A stretch of DNA of 64,000 bases, taken from Cladorrhinum sp. PSN259 (taxonomy: Eukaryota; Ascomycota; Sordariomycetes; Sordariales; Podosporaceae). Both the position numbers and the translations under genes were made by a program. The stretch lies in NCBI GenBank assembly GCA_033725935.1, contig MU867079.1, positions 226,366-290,365 on the forward strand. The letters are read 5' to 3'. The notes beneath the pieces are model-generated. The model saw only the letters and a list, made by a program, of their open reading frames with translations. It was not told the DNA's origin and did not search any database. Positions 34,947 to 46,669 of the stretch are shown here, one piece after another; position 1 is the first letter of the stretch; the number at the start of each line of letters is the position of its first letter.

Positions 34947-36135
34947 ATGGTAATTATGCTTCTGCCTCCAACCTTTTTCGACAAACCGACGCTGACCACT
35001 TTGCTTGCAGTACAACCCTTGGGGTCCAACTGGCGGCGGCCGACCACGCACCCAACGTTTCGATGAGTACTATCGCGTCTACCCCTTGGTCATGGCCCCA
35101 GGGGCCGATCGGCCGGAACTCAACCACGGTTCCAAGATCTTTCTGCCTCCTTCAGCACTCGACAAACTATCGCGATTACATATTCAATGGCCTATAATGT
35201 TGGAGCTGGTCAACGGGGGGGCGGGGAAGCACACACACGCCGGTGTGTTGGAATTCGTGGCAGAGGAGGGCAGATCATACATTCCGCAGTGGATGATGCA
35301 AACTCTTGGACTTGACGTGGGCGACATGATCCAAATCAAGACAACCTCTCTCGAACTCGCCAGACAAGTCAAGCTGCAGCCTCAATCCACACACTTCCTC
35401 GACATTACCGATCCCCGTGCCGTTCTCGAGAAGGCTTTCAGGAACTTCGCTACCTTGACCAAGGGAGATGTCTTCAGTTTCGATTACAATAACGAAATTT
35501 ATGAGATGGCGGTTTTGGAGGTGAAGCCCGAGACGGACAAGATGGGTGTCTGCATGATTGAGACGGACGTCTCCGTCGACTTTGCACCACCAGTTGGCTA
35601 TGTTGAGCCTGAGAGACAGCCACGCGCAAGCGGGACCAGCACTCCCCGCAGTGTAGCAGGCGTGGCTCACGGTGGCCTTATGCACAACCAAGGCACCATG
35701 GCCCAGGCAATTAATTATGACTCCATCGCACCTAGCGCGGTGGCAGCTCAGATAGGAAATTTCCATGGTGAGGGTCAACGGTTGAGCAAGAAGGGAAGCA
35801 AGGCGGGAACGCCAAACCCAGCCACACCTGTTGCTGGCACATCCGCCAACGTCGCAGCTGCTGTTGCTTTACCCAAACGACGAAATAACGGCCCTATGCC
35901 GCTACGGCTCCCACCAAATAAGCTGTTCCTGGGTTACGAGGTCAAGCCTGTCAAGACAGCTGCAGATAAGGAGCGAGAGGCGCAGAACGCTAGGCAGCCT
36001 CACTTTGCTGGTCAAGGACAGACTCTTAGGGGAGTGGTCAAGCAAGAGGGCGAGGGTGATGCAACTCCAGAGAAGAAGGAGGAACCAAAGGCGGAGGATA
36101 CCAAGGGGAGGCGACTTGATGGACGGCCAGTCTAG
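34947..36135 (+). CDS. ufd1: UFD1, Cdc48/p97 cofactor for ubiquitin-dependent degradation
   Basis: Exon 1 contributes only the start codon ATG (34947-34949), followed by a 61-nt intron with a GCTGAC branch and GCAG acceptor; exon 2 is 35011-36135 (375 aa). The N-terminal UT3 double-psi beta-barrel domain spans about residues 15-195: FDEYYRVYPLVM, KIFLPPSALDKLSRLHIQWP, GVLEFVAEEGRSYIPQWMM, LTKGDVFSFDYNNEIYEMAV. The C-terminus has the Cdc48/Npl4-binding type motifs and a LFLGYEVKPVK segment. UFD1 with NPL4 recruits polyubiquitinated clients to Cdc48 in ER-associated and nuclear degradation. The Lys/Glu-rich tail is disordered. Confidence 0.96.
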
Positions 36136-37006
36136 GATGTGGCCAGCATCAGAAAGATTTTATTGCATTATTCGGCGTTTAGTAGGAGTATTACACGGGT
36201 TAAGGGATAGGGAGGGAATACAAAGATGATTTGCACCAGCGCATAGAGATTTGACAAGACAAGGGAGAAGAAACCCTGGTCAAGGCTCAAGAGTGGGATG
36301 GGTTGGTAATCTTTTTTTGGTATTGACACGTGCATGTATGCAATTTTGAGGATTTTGGTGGCCTCTTGCGCTCAGGTATGATGCGTTGCGTCTTTAAACA
36401 AATAAACACCAAGCGGTTTTCGTCTCACTGTTTTCACACTCATAATAATTTGGCCATTGGTGAGGTTGCGAATATGGTCAATGTTTCGGTGCGTGGAAAG
36501 GATATTGACTCGGGGGTCTACGACTTTGAGTCGGAACGTTTCCATTTCAAACTGCATATTTCCGATTTCCAAATAAATTCGACTGTCAAAAGTTCATGTG
36601 AACAATTACCATTGATGGCAGTGGCTAGGAAGGTTCAGCCAAGAAGAAAACCATCCGATTTTTTGGAGTACGGGCTACACCCTAACCCTTGTATCCCCAG
36701 CAAGCAAAGCTCGGTTCAATGACAGCCCCACACTGGCTGCCGAGCTTTGACAGCATGCTCCACTTTGGGGAAGGCAGCCGCTAACTCGATGCAACCGACA
36801 CAGAACCCAGCAACACTGGAACTGGGGAACTCTCTTCTGAGCTCATCGGTCTTTCTTCCATCCACCTCACAATTCTTCAGGTTTCGTTACACACATTGCA
36901 CCCTGTTACTTAAATCTCAGATAAGACACTTCAGTTTTGTTGCATTCCAGATTCGATCGCACAAAATTTTCTCTCGTTCTGATGCCGATACAATAGTTCA
37001 TTCACC
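36136..37006. other. Intergenic, no gene recognised
   Basis: 0.87 kb between two co-directional genes. The plus-strand frame at 36330-36722 has no recognisable features and is regarded as chance. Confidence 0.5.
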
Positions 37007-39439
37007 ATGAGGACTCGAAGTGGTGGTGCAACTACTGCATCACCGGGGAATAATGGGCATGCACTTCGAGCATCGCCGCGCCAAGGATCCCACGGCTGCG
37101 ATGATCTTGATTATAATAACCCGACGATCACCGCCCGGGTGACAAGAAGCAGCGTGGTTGTCAAGGCTGCACATCCACCTCCTGTGCAATCACAGCTCCC
37201 TATCCGCCAGTCCCCTCGGTCGCACAACAAGCGGCCCGCACCGCATACTCCTGCTACAAATGCAAATGTCCGTCGTTCAAAGAGGGCCCGCCTCCAGTCA
37301 GGTTCTTATGTGGAGAACACCTCGGATGATGACGATGACCAGGCTGAGACGGCGGAGTGGGAAATTGACAGCAACCCCAGCCCCCGCCAATCAGACATGC
37401 TCCATGTGGACCACCAGTCCCAGACTCTTGAAGCCAGGACTTACAAGGCTCCCAAGAGACACACACCCGCCCGACTAAAGTTGCGCACCACCAATCTGGG
37501 GTCGCCCAGGAAGGCTGCGAAGGTGCCAGGCGCCGACATCGCAACAAACGGACAAGATGTCACCAAACCCTTCATCCCAGACTGGACGAAAGTGCCCTAT
37601 ATGATCTGGGTCGATATTATGGAGTATGCATCCATCATGACAATCAAGGATGACCGGGATAAAGATGAGCGAAACCGTGCCCAGTGGTTGCTTGCTGCGA
37701 GCACGACCTCTCGTCTCCTTTCCGAAGCTGCATTGACAGCCCTCTACCGTGTCCCACCTCTCACCACAAGAGGCATGGCCCATGGACTCACAGCGTTGTT
37801 GCTCAAAGACCCAGCGACAACCATGTACCAATACCGATCAAAGATTCATTTTCTGGACATTAATGTAGCCGAGATCGCCATCAAACCTTATAGGGGGGAA
37901 CCACTCGACTACAACGCCCTCGTCAGTGGTCTTTCGAGGCTCAAATTTCTCGGCTTCTTCCACTGGAAGGATGAACCAGAGTGGCGCACCATGGACCATA
38001 ACCTTCGCTGGTCTTATCCAGATGAGCTTTTTGAGGCTCTCGAAAAGGCCAATCCTAGGTTGACTCGTTGGATCTGGAACAGGCGGTTTCTGGGCTCCGA
38101 CATGATGGACTTTTCACAAGTCAAGCGCATCCACCAGACCAAGCCATTTTCGAGATTGAAGCGCCTCGACCTTCTGAACTTCCAGTTGCCTTCGGTTTTG
38201 TCGCCACCAAAAGCAGCTGCAGACTCTGAGGAGTTGGCTAAGGTCGCTCAGAATGACCAGCAATTCGTCCAGAAGCTTGCCGACGCAATCATGGCGCTCC
38301 CTAACTTGGAGAAACTCTCCGTCGGTTACTCTACAATCGTCAACAACCAATTATTTCCCTTGTTGCCAACGAACCTCAAGTCGCTCACGCTCTTCAAATG
38401 TTGGGAGGTTGAAGACAATGGCTTTGCATCCTTTTTGCTTTCGCACGGCAGCCAGCTGGAGCGTTTGAGTCTGAAGCATAATCCGGCGCTTACTTTGTCG
38501 TTCCTGACGGTGCTCAAGGCTGCTTGTCCCAAGTTGAAGAGTCTGTCGATGGATTTCCAGACCTTTGCTCAGAGGGAGTACGGCTATGACGATCCTGAGC
38601 CTTACTACGACTGGATCTTGACGCCTGATCAGACACCCCAGTGGCCGGCGTCCTTGGAGAAACTGGAGCTGAAGAACATGAAGAAGTGGTCTGCCGAGGC
38701 TGCTGAGGTTTTCTTCCGGTCGTTGGTTGATAGCGCGCCGAATCTGCTGAGGCTACGGTGTATCGACATGAAGATCATGCTGGATATTCCGATTCGACAG
38801 CGGTCTGAGTTTAGGGATAAGTGGGTGCCGAGACTTGCGAAGGTGTTTTTGAGGGAGCAGACTGATCCGTTGCCGATTCATACGCTCAGGCCGGAGGTCT
38901 TCAGGCCAGACCATGCGGTGATGCGGGTTTCGAAGGTTTCGCCGAATAAGCAAGCCCAGAAGCGCAGCTCGTGGGCAGAGACGGAGAGTCCTGTCCGGTT
39001 GAGCAGCAGGATTCTTGCGGTGAGTCAGGAAGCTGCAAGTCAGTTGCTATCATTCTCTGCTGCGGTGAGTGGATCAAGTCAGTCTTCTCGGGCTAGTAGT
39101 GTGGTGCGGGATTTGAGGACTGGTTTATCGAGACCTAGTTATGCGGAGCCTGATACTGATGATGACGATGATGACGATATGGTTCTCGAGGATGACGAAG
39201 AGGTTGTGGTTGGTAATGATGAAGAGGCGGAGACCAAAAAAGAGGCTGAGCCGATTCTTTTCCGTCAGGGCTTGTGCGAAAAGGTCGAGATCCTGATTGA
39301 TAATCAGAAGCTGGCTGAGCATACGTACAAGATGAATGATTTTCTGGATCATGAGGAAGGGGATAGCGAGGATGACGCAAGCGATGAAGATTGGAATGGG
39401 AATGATTCTGTTGATGAGGATGTGAGGTTGGCTTGGTAA
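37007..39439 (+). CDS. F-box-like / leucine-rich repeat protein
   Basis: A single exon of 810 aa. Residues 1-190 are disordered and basic with an acidic island. An F-box-like segment starts near residue 195 (VPYMIWVDIMEYASI, then LLAASTTSRLLSEAALTALY). Residues 300-600 hold leucine-rich repeats typical of the AMN1/F-box group, such as LEKLSVGYSTIVNNQLFPLL, LKSLTLFKCWEVEDNGF and LERLSLKHNPALTLSFLTVL. The C-terminal 130 residues are strongly acidic. By family knowledge it would be a substrate receptor of an SCF ubiquitin ligase, but the F-box is degenerate by eye. The target is unknown. Confidence 0.8.
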   Translation: MRTRSGGATTASPGNNGHALRASPRQGSHGCDDLDYNNPTITARVTRSSVVVKAAHPPPVQSQLPIRQSPRSHNKRPAPHTPATNANVRRSKRARLQSGSYVENTSDDDDDQAETAEWEIDSNPSPRQSDMLHVDHQSQTLEARTYKAPKRHTPARLKLRTTNLGSPRKAAKVPGADIATNGQDVTKPFIPDWTKVPYMIWVDIMEYASIMTIKDDRDKDERNRAQWLLAASTTSRLLSEAALTALYRVPPLTTRGMAHGLTALLLKDPATTMYQYRSKIHFLDINVAEIAIKPYRGEPLDYNALVSGLSRLKFLGFFHWKDEPEWRTMDHNLRWSYPDELFEALEKANPRLTRWIWNRRFLGSDMMDFSQVKRIHQTKPFSRLKRLDLLNFQLPSVLSPPKAAADSEELAKVAQNDQQFVQKLADAIMALPNLEKLSVGYSTIVNNQLFPLLPTNLKSLTLFKCWEVEDNGFASFLLSHGSQLERLSLKHNPALTLSFLTVLKAACPKLKSLSMDFQTFAQREYGYDDPEPYYDWILTPDQTPQWPASLEKLELKNMKKWSAEAAEVFFRSLVDSAPNLLRLRCIDMKIMLDIPIRQRSEFRDKWVPRLAKVFLREQTDPLPIHTLRPEVFRPDHAVMRVSKVSPNKQAQKRSSWAETESPVRLSSRILAVSQEAASQLLSFSAAVSGSSQSSRASSVVRDLRTGLSRPSYAEPDTDDDDDDDMVLEDDEEVVVGNDEEAETKKEAEPILFRQGLCEKVEILIDNQKLAEHTYKMNDFLDHEEGDSEDDASDEDWNGNDSVDEDVRLAW

Positions 39440-39918
39440 ATATACGTTCGTTGAGTTTGGCTTTCTCGCTACTCTGGGTACAAACTGTGGGGTGAGAATT
39501 TCGACCGGCGTTTGGGAGGAATTTCCTGCACAATATGGGCGGTGGTGGCGTTTTAAGGACGATATTATGCGGCGTTTCGGTCTACTTACTCGCTTCGAAG
39601 GCTCTATATATACAGCATCTGCTTTTCGGCGTCGGAGGAGGCATATACATACAGCAGCATCTGGTTTTTGGTCGAATATGGACATTGGGACCATGACATG
39701 GCAGGCTGGGCTGGACAATCGGGTAAACAGGACGCATACGACAAGGAAAGATACCAGGGGATTCACAATGATCAACTTTGTTTAAAACATATTTACAGAT
39801 AGTTTCGAGGATTTGGGGGTTTACTAAAGCTGGTATAACGGGACAAGTACTTATAAACTATAATCAGATTTTTAAAGAATCAACAACTGGGACATTGGTG
39901 CACGTTAAAGGCGAGGGC

Positions 39919-39950
<32 letters not shown>

Positions 39951-42900
39951 TATGGAGTAGGTAGGGTTGTGGACTCTTGTGTTCATGTTGAGTAGTTTAA
40001 TAATTCGGAGTTGCGCTGTGATGGTTGACTGTCAGCTTGAAGTCGGTGCTTATGTAGGGCCAAATAATCATGGTCATAAACTCCAGTGAGAAACAGTTGC
40101 AATGTTTTTAGCATTTTGTATTAGACAAGATGGAATTGGTTCGAGACGGGAGGCTGAAACAGGTTCTCTCATTGAACATCTTTGCAAACCTCTACAGCTT
40201 GAACAAATCGAACGGTTCTAGATTGCGTCAACTCTCCCTCCCTTTCCCCCCCTCACTAAGGTTGATACATGATGAAATTTAGGTTTATCTACTACACAAA
40301 CATACGATAAATGTTATCACTAGTTACCTAACATGTGATAGTTGAGCTGTTTGGCTGGATGCACGACAGTTTAATTACGTTCCTTAAAAAGAAAAGTCTT
40401 GCCTTTTGGATGTTTTCAATTTGTGATGGAAAATTTACAAGACTGACTTTAGGTTTTAGGAGGAAAACCCATCTTCTAATTCTTCCGCTATCACTTTTAC
40501 TGTCTTGAGCAATTTGAGTTTTCGTCTCTACGTTTCTGTACTGGCTCTCGTCTCCTTTCGCTCGTTGGTTGGGTGGTTCTGTGTCTATATCTATATGTTT
40601 ACAGGTCTACAAACGGCAAGTACATGCACGGGGGGCCGGCCTGACCGCTGCAGAGATCGAAAGCAGACCAAGCCAGATACTCAAATACATGTATACCGCA
40701 GGACCCGATGACCCAGCTCTCTAAAAGACTTGATTCAACATCTTCAGTCACTGCTCACCCATCACAACATCTCACAGTATCACTGTACCTACCTAGAAAC
40801 TTTCAGCCGTAGACCTTGAAGCGTTCCGTTTTAGTACATGGAAAATACAATCAAGGCTGTGTTTTATTATCATAAGAAACTCGACACAAATTTTGAAAGT
40901 AAAACAAACACCAAAATGAACAGCGTTAAGAGTGTCTGTAAGATTAAACCACAAAAGTGGTCGTACAGGTCATGTCACGGGAAGAAAGATGGAATATTCT
41001 TCCTCTTTGCGAAGCTGTCGACGCCGTCTGGTATTCGCCGGCATGAGGTTGTTCCACATTTGGGAGATCCAGATTTCTGTCCCCCGCGGTGGTCTAGAAT
41101 GTTGACATTGTCATTGGTGGTGTGGTGGTAAGTTGTAGGCTGGTGTTTCCGCCCTGTTATCTTGGAAGCTCTGCAACCTCGCCATCGATAGGCAGCTATG
41201 CGGTGCCATTCATTGATCTTACCACTGTGAGCATCAACTTTCAAGATTTCACAGCCGAGCTTTTCCATATCAACTCTACTCTGTAGGTAGATGATCGACC
41301 GGTTTGATTTTATTTTCGTCGGTGGCTTGCTGTGACAGCCTGGTAGAGTCTAGAATACTGTCGGTACTGGGAGGATTTTCTGGAGCTCTCGGTGTGTCAC
41401 TCATTGTCACTGACAATACCTGTCATGACGCCGAGGAAAGAGCAAGAGTGCTGCGCTCCACAAGGCCGGGGCCTGGTGGTGATCTTGGGGGTTTTAAGGT
41501 TTCTTGGCGTTTTTTGGGGCGGAGAGCCAGGAACGTTTTGAATTGCTTCGAATTGGTGAAGCGTAATTCGCGGTGTCCTGGGAGAGAGACTCACGTAGGT
41601 ATGTGAAGTCGTATCTTATGATGCTCGTTTCACTGCGATTGAGAGACTTCGAACTCACAACCTCATCTTGATCTTGGACTGGCGACTAACACCAGGACGT
41701 TTGATTCCCGTTACGCTCCATTGCTCGTTTCTTTCGAAGCGAAATGGCCAAAAAGGTTGCCTACAGAACGTTTCTCTCGCTATGATCTTTGTTTTGATAT
41801 TTAGGCGAAAGGATACTTCTCATAATTCCACCTGGAAACAAGGCAATGAAAAGAGGAGGTTTCTACAGCCTTGTGTCTCCGTCAGCCGTATTATTGAGCA
41901 TCAACGTAACCTCGACAATGCCGCAAATTGATAACTTCTCTCACCAAATACATGAATCTATTTGCATTGCAAATATTCGGGCCTTTTGATAGTATGACCC
42001 AATAGGTTGAACAGGACTCCTCACAGGTCATTGACAGTTGTGAGCCGTCATGGAAATCAGGGCAACATTTGATTTTGATTCCTCTGGAATGAAGGCTCCC
42101 TGACGCTCTGTCCGGTTCTGGCCCATTCTGATTGTGTAGGGAGTGTTTCTTTGTGGTAATTGCTGCTTAATATCCTGTCGTAAGAGTTCTCTTCGCCCTT
42201 CTGAATGTTCGCACTCATTTGGTCTGCCCCAGTTAATTGGTGAGAATGGGTGGCTCGAGCGCTCACACGATGGCCTTTCGTCGACGCTTTTCAGGCACAT
42301 TAGTGAAAGAGTTTGATGCGAAAGCTCTTATTCTCAAGTTGACCTCAGTAATTCTATCTTCTAGAACACGTAAGTATTTCTCGTGGTGGTGGGCCTCAAG
42401 TTCGAGGAGGTCAAATTTCACCAGCCTCGGCACCCGGCTCACATTATCATGATTCATGCGCGGCCAACAAGTTTGATATATACTTGACAGGAATGTCCAC
42501 GGCTGATATTTTTGCCTATCGGACAGACTAGATTGATGAACGTCACTACCAAGGTAGTTCACCGGACCTTTTTTCTTGCATGCAGGCAGTACTAGTAGGA
42601 TGGAAGACACAACCTGACTTACCCGCTTTTTCTTTTCCTTTCCGGAACACAAATCCTCCTTCCGCATACTTCTATCCACATGACGGGTCATAATTGAGAA
42701 AACCTAGAATTCTTGTTGAAGCGGAGAGGCGAGCAGCCTCCAGGCTCCGCTCCTCAAACCCCAGCTGCTCACTTCCTTTTCTTTCCGCCAACTCTCTCGC
42801 CAAAACATTGACGGCGAGGAGAGCTGCAGCCCATTTCTTTTTCAAACCGGAGTACAGGACTTGCTGCGGTTTTTCAATTTCAAAGATTTGTCGGTTCCTG

Positions 42901-44320
42901 GGGGCTGATTACCCTGGGCGCGGCAAGGCTCCCCACACCTCGGACCTGCCGCCAGCTTACACCTTACATCAAACAACAGCTTGCTCGTTTTCAAACAATC
43001 AATCAAATCGCATCCCAGACGTCACCACGTCTTCAACTGTCTTTCCATCAAGAGACCTTACACAAGACGCAGGTATCCTTCGCATCTCATCCATGGCACG
43101 TCAAAAAGTTTGCTAACAAGGCTGACAGAATCTCCCGAGTCTTCGGTCGTGGCAAAGACCTCGAGAATTCGACCATCGCTGAATTCATCAAAGGCTCTGA
43201 CAGCAAACTTTGCTATTGAAGACTCGAGAGACAACCGAATTGGTCGCTCCTGCAAAGACTACGAGGGCGCTGGTGCTAAAGTTTGCACCTTCTTTCGATT
43301 GGTATGGGACCCTCCCCGTTCCTCTCACACACAACCCCGCACTTCCTAACAACCCCCTATCCGAATTCTTTTTTTGGACACAACCACATCCATTTCTTTG
43401 AATATCACCGAACAATCAATTCAAATCATTTTTAAACTTTGATGCTGAGACTGGAATCCAGATACCTCGGTGACCAGGGAGCGTTAGCACGTTAACACGG
43501 TACCATCCCTGTCAATACGCGGCCCACCGAAATCCACAGTACCTCGCTACCGCGACGCGACGCGCCGCTAACCCTGTCCAGTTGCCAGAGCACCAGCAAT
43601 TTGGCGGTCCACAACGAGCCACTCTTGCCCATTCTTTCAGTGGCACAAAAGTTACGGGGGATCGCGAGATCGCGAATAGAGTCTCCAGTTTGTTCTCGGC
43701 TGGTGTTGGGTTGTCAGTCATCGCACATACGGTACGCGTCTTTTCTCCCCTTTTCTGCTTCTTATAATAATACCTCAATGTTGGCATGAGGATACAACAT
43801 ACCCAAGTGGGTGGCGGTGGATGGCTGGACTCGAGTAAATCCATGGATGTTGTTGTTGAATCGTGTCGGATCCTGTCTCCTGAATCTGCAACATGCATTG
43901 GCATACATTGATCGAGCAAGCGCCACATGAAGTAAACTCACTCACTGGTAACACTTGTTGTAATCTTGTCTGCCAGTTGTCAGGGTGCCTTAATTACCCT
44001 CTTGGCTACCTACATACATTTATCTTCATCTCATCGCACTTACTCACTCTCTCCCTCCTTTCCGTTCGGAAAGGCTATCCGGTAAATATCCTGCCGAGAC
44101 CATCATCATCATCTCCTTCACCATTCATCAAATCATCAATTTTTTCATCATCAATCCATAACCTCTCTCTCATATCATCCAAGAGAAAACAATGGTTCTT
44201 TCTCATAACCACTCATCATCTCCTTCACCCTCCGCTTGATTGTCATCTTTATCAAACACGAAAAACAAACATTTTTCCCTTTTTTACTCTACGGACGCTA
44301 ATGCAACCTGAATCACAGCG
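39440..44320. other. 4.9-kb region without a convincing gene
   Basis: It holds a GT dinucleotide run (39920-39949), AT-rich stretches, and frames without recognisable domains. Two places deserve mention. A minus-strand frame at 42263-42691 has a mixed charged helix-like C-terminal half. Near 43062-43131 a GTATCC donor, a GCTAAC branch and a GACAG acceptor flank an open plus-strand frame continuing to 43349, but no start codon could be found. The last 0.5 kb is pyrimidine-rich and probably the 5' UTR of SUZ12. Confidence 0.45.
39920..39949. repeat. (GT)15 microsatellite
   Basis: An uninterrupted GT dinucleotide run of about 15 units, outside any gene. Confidence 0.95.
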
Positions 44321-46669
44321 ATGACGGCGATAAACCAGAAAAATCGTGGTTTGCCATTCCTACACCGGAACTGGCTGAAAACTACGAATCATTGGGACAA
44401 GATGGGCAGTAAGGCATCGGTACAGACGAAAGATTCTGGAGATCGACGCCCCGACCAGGAAGAAGATGCCCGAGCAGTCAAGCGTCGTCGCATCCAGAAT
44501 GCATACGACGGGTTTCCATTATACGAAAACTACGCCAAATCACAGCGCGCTCTCCGGATTGAGATTCTCAAAGTCAGCCACAAAGATGCGCCGAGGGTAA
44601 AAAATGGTATCATGAATGGTCTCGTTCCGCCAAACGTTAGAGACGTCACTCAGATCAAAGCACGCTGCAAGCTTTCAATATGGGGTGGCCAAGGAGGTCA
44701 TCAGGTCATGCTTCATGTTGACAGTCAGGTGTGCGATATCAAGGTTTTCAAGAATCCTGCCGGCTCCTCATCAATGGCTCGGTTTTATTCGATCAAGCCG
44801 TTCCACATCCCAGATGAAAAGATTTTTCTCGAGCGCGATGACGATGCCGTTTTCGGTTTGGCCAGCAGCTACTCTTTTCAGATCGAACTCGAATCTGCTG
44901 GCGATCCCAATTGGCCACCAAGCGAGCTCGTGGCCATGGACGACGATTCGCTATACAACCGCGGCCTTCCCCGTCGACAATGGATGCTCACAGCCCACAT
45001 CGCTGATATCTTCGGTACTAACCGCAATCGCAAGACCATGAGGTTGAGGGTGAGGAAGAATCCAAATCACGAGGTTTCAACAAACTTTTTGATGGATGTG
45101 GATGTTCGCTGGGTGACGAATATTTCAAGTCAGCTCGCTATGGGGGAGCAGACCAAAGATGTTTTGCCATCCATCATGGTGATAGACCCCAATGAGCCTC
45201 CCAGACCTGTTGTTGACCTCACCGTCAGTGAGAATGGCGTTGCTGCTCCTACTCCAGCTACCAATGGTGTCAACGGTTTGAACGGGATCAATGGTCACTT
45301 GGTCAATGGCGAGGCAGAAAGACTATTCCAAAATGGCCACACACCTCCCGACACCCCAGAGGAAGTTGTACTTGCTGAAGGAGAAACGACACCTAGCAGA
45401 TCTCGTCGATCCAGACAAGATATCAACTACAATGTCAAGCAACTTTGGAGTAAAGCGATTGGCAAGGAGGCGAGGAAACGGAGGAAGCTCAGCACAGAGG
45501 AGCAGGCGCAGTTAGACGAGCACACAATCACTTATCTCCTTCCTCCAGAGCAGGTCCAGACCGAACATTTCGGATGTCTGCTGTGCGGAGCTGAGAATGA
45601 GAGACTGAGTCAACTGCGCGCGCATTACCTCAGTCATCCTCAGTATGATTTTGAATTTCAACCACGGGCGAAGGGAGGCTACTGCGTGACGGTGAAGCCG
45701 TCTGCTGATGGGCCTGAGGGATCCCCGCTGAGACCAAAGATTTACCAGCTGGGCTTACCAGTCAGGCCGTTGGATCTGGATAAGCTTGTTGAAGGGGATG
45801 AGTCATGGGTTGCTGAGAGGATGGGACCTGAGAACGACAAGTTGGTTCAGGTGAATGCTGAGAGGCCCGGCCATGTTGCCAAACCACAACAGGTATTTCC
45901 ATTCAACCGTTTCACTGTGTTTTCAAATATTGACAATGTATTTCAGAAACCGACAATCATTCCACGCAAAATACAACGGAAACCTGTCTTGGTACCCCAT
46001 ACGAAACAGCCACTCTTCGACCCGCTCTCCAAAGTCCCGTTGACACCAGGCCAACCAGTCCCATTTTACCCAATCGACGACGCATGGCTTTTGCTTAAAC
46101 ATCGCGAAAACCTGCAGGATTTTATTGATCTGAACCCGGAAGAAAAGGAGTATCTCCAAGAGTGGGATAATTTTATCCTGCGCAAGCATCTGAGTTCGCA
46201 ACAGTACTTGCCTCGAGCGTTCAACGAGTTCGTCAGCCTGAAAGCTGCTTGGATCGTTGAGAGCAAGGCACGAGGAGAGGAGTTCGCCAAGCACGTGAGC
46301 TTGTTGCTCACCAGAAGTGTTGTTGGTGATCAGGAGATCTCGGAAGCTACTAAGGTCTTGAATGAGGCTAGACGGGCCGCTCAAGCTGGTGGACCCAAAC
46401 AATCAGGGTCTGCCGAGAAGACAACAAGGAAGAGGAGGGGAGGTGGGTGTTGTGGGAAGTGTGGGGAGGTCGTGGGGGTTTGCGGAATGGTCGTTTGTGC
46501 CAACAAGCAATGCAAAGGCAGACTCTACCACGATACATGCACCGGTATCGTCGACGCCAATAACGCGCCAGGATGGAAGTGTGAGGCTTGTTCCTCTTCT
46601 TCTTTTTCTCCTTTTTCATCAACTGGATCTCCGTCTGAACAACTGATGCAGCAGTCAACATCTGCTTAG
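44321..46669 (+). CDS. suz12: SUZ12-type Polycomb repressive complex 2 subunit (VEFS box)
   Basis: Spans 44321 (or the second ATG at 44402, MGSKAS) to the TAG at 46667-46669. A 54-nt in-frame intron at 45893-45946 is likely (GTATTT donor, TTGAC branch, TTCAG acceptor), joining PQQ to KPTII. A C2H2-type finger (FGCLLCGAENERLSQLRAHY, followed by YDFEF) sits near residue 430. The VEFS box runs from about residue 530 (KQPLFDPLSKVPLTPGQ, EWDNFILRKH, FVSLKAAWI). A C-terminal PHD-like finger has CCGKCG, CANKQC, YHDTC and WKCEAC. SUZ12 is the core PRC2 scaffold that activates the H3K27 methyltransferase. The PHD-like finger is absent from animal SUZ12. The frame continues open to 48031 after the stop. 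Confidence 0.93.
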   Translation: MTAINQKNRGLPFLHRNWLKTTNHWDKMGSKASVQTKDSGDRRPDQEEDARAVKRRRIQNAYDGFPLYENYAKSQRALRIEILKVSHKDAPRVKNGIMNGLVPPNVRDVTQIKARCKLSIWGGQGGHQVMLHVDSQVCDIKVFKNPAGSSSMARFYSIKPFHIPDEKIFLERDDDAVFGLASSYSFQIELESAGDPNWPPSELVAMDDDSLYNRGLPRRQWMLTAHIADIFGTNRNRKTMRLRVRKNPNHEVSTNFLMDVDVRWVTNISSQLAMGEQTKDVLPSIMVIDPNEPPRPVVDLTVSENGVAAPTPATNGVNGLNGINGHLVNGEAERLFQNGHTPPDTPEEVVLAEGETTPSRSRRSRQDINYNVKQLWSKAIGKEARKRRKLSTEEQAQLDEHTITYLLPPEQVQTEHFGCLLCGAENERLSQLRAHYLSHPQYDFEFQPRAKGGYCVTVKPSADGPEGSPLRPKIYQLGLPVRPLDLDKLVEGDESWVAERMGPENDKLVQVNAERPGHVAKPQQVFPFNRFTVFSNIDNVFQKPTIIPRKIQRKPVLVPHTKQPLFDPLSKVPLTPGQPVPFYPIDDAWLLLKHRENLQDFIDLNPEEKEYLQEWDNFILRKHLSSQQYLPRAFNEFVSLKAAWIVESKARGEEFAKHVSLLLTRSVVGDQEISEATKVLNEARRAAQAGGPKQSGSAEKTTRKRRGGGCCGKCGEVVGVCGMVVCANKQCKGRLYHDTCTGIVDANNAPGWKCEACSSSSFSPFSSTGSPSEQLMQQSTSA

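Noticed and set aside
41630..41730. tRNA-like sequence on the minus strand (GGTTGTGAGTTCGAAGTC, resembling a T-arm)
   Set aside because: The T-arm stem has a mismatch, no complementary acceptor stem or clear D-arm and anticodon arm lie at the right distance. At most it is a relic.
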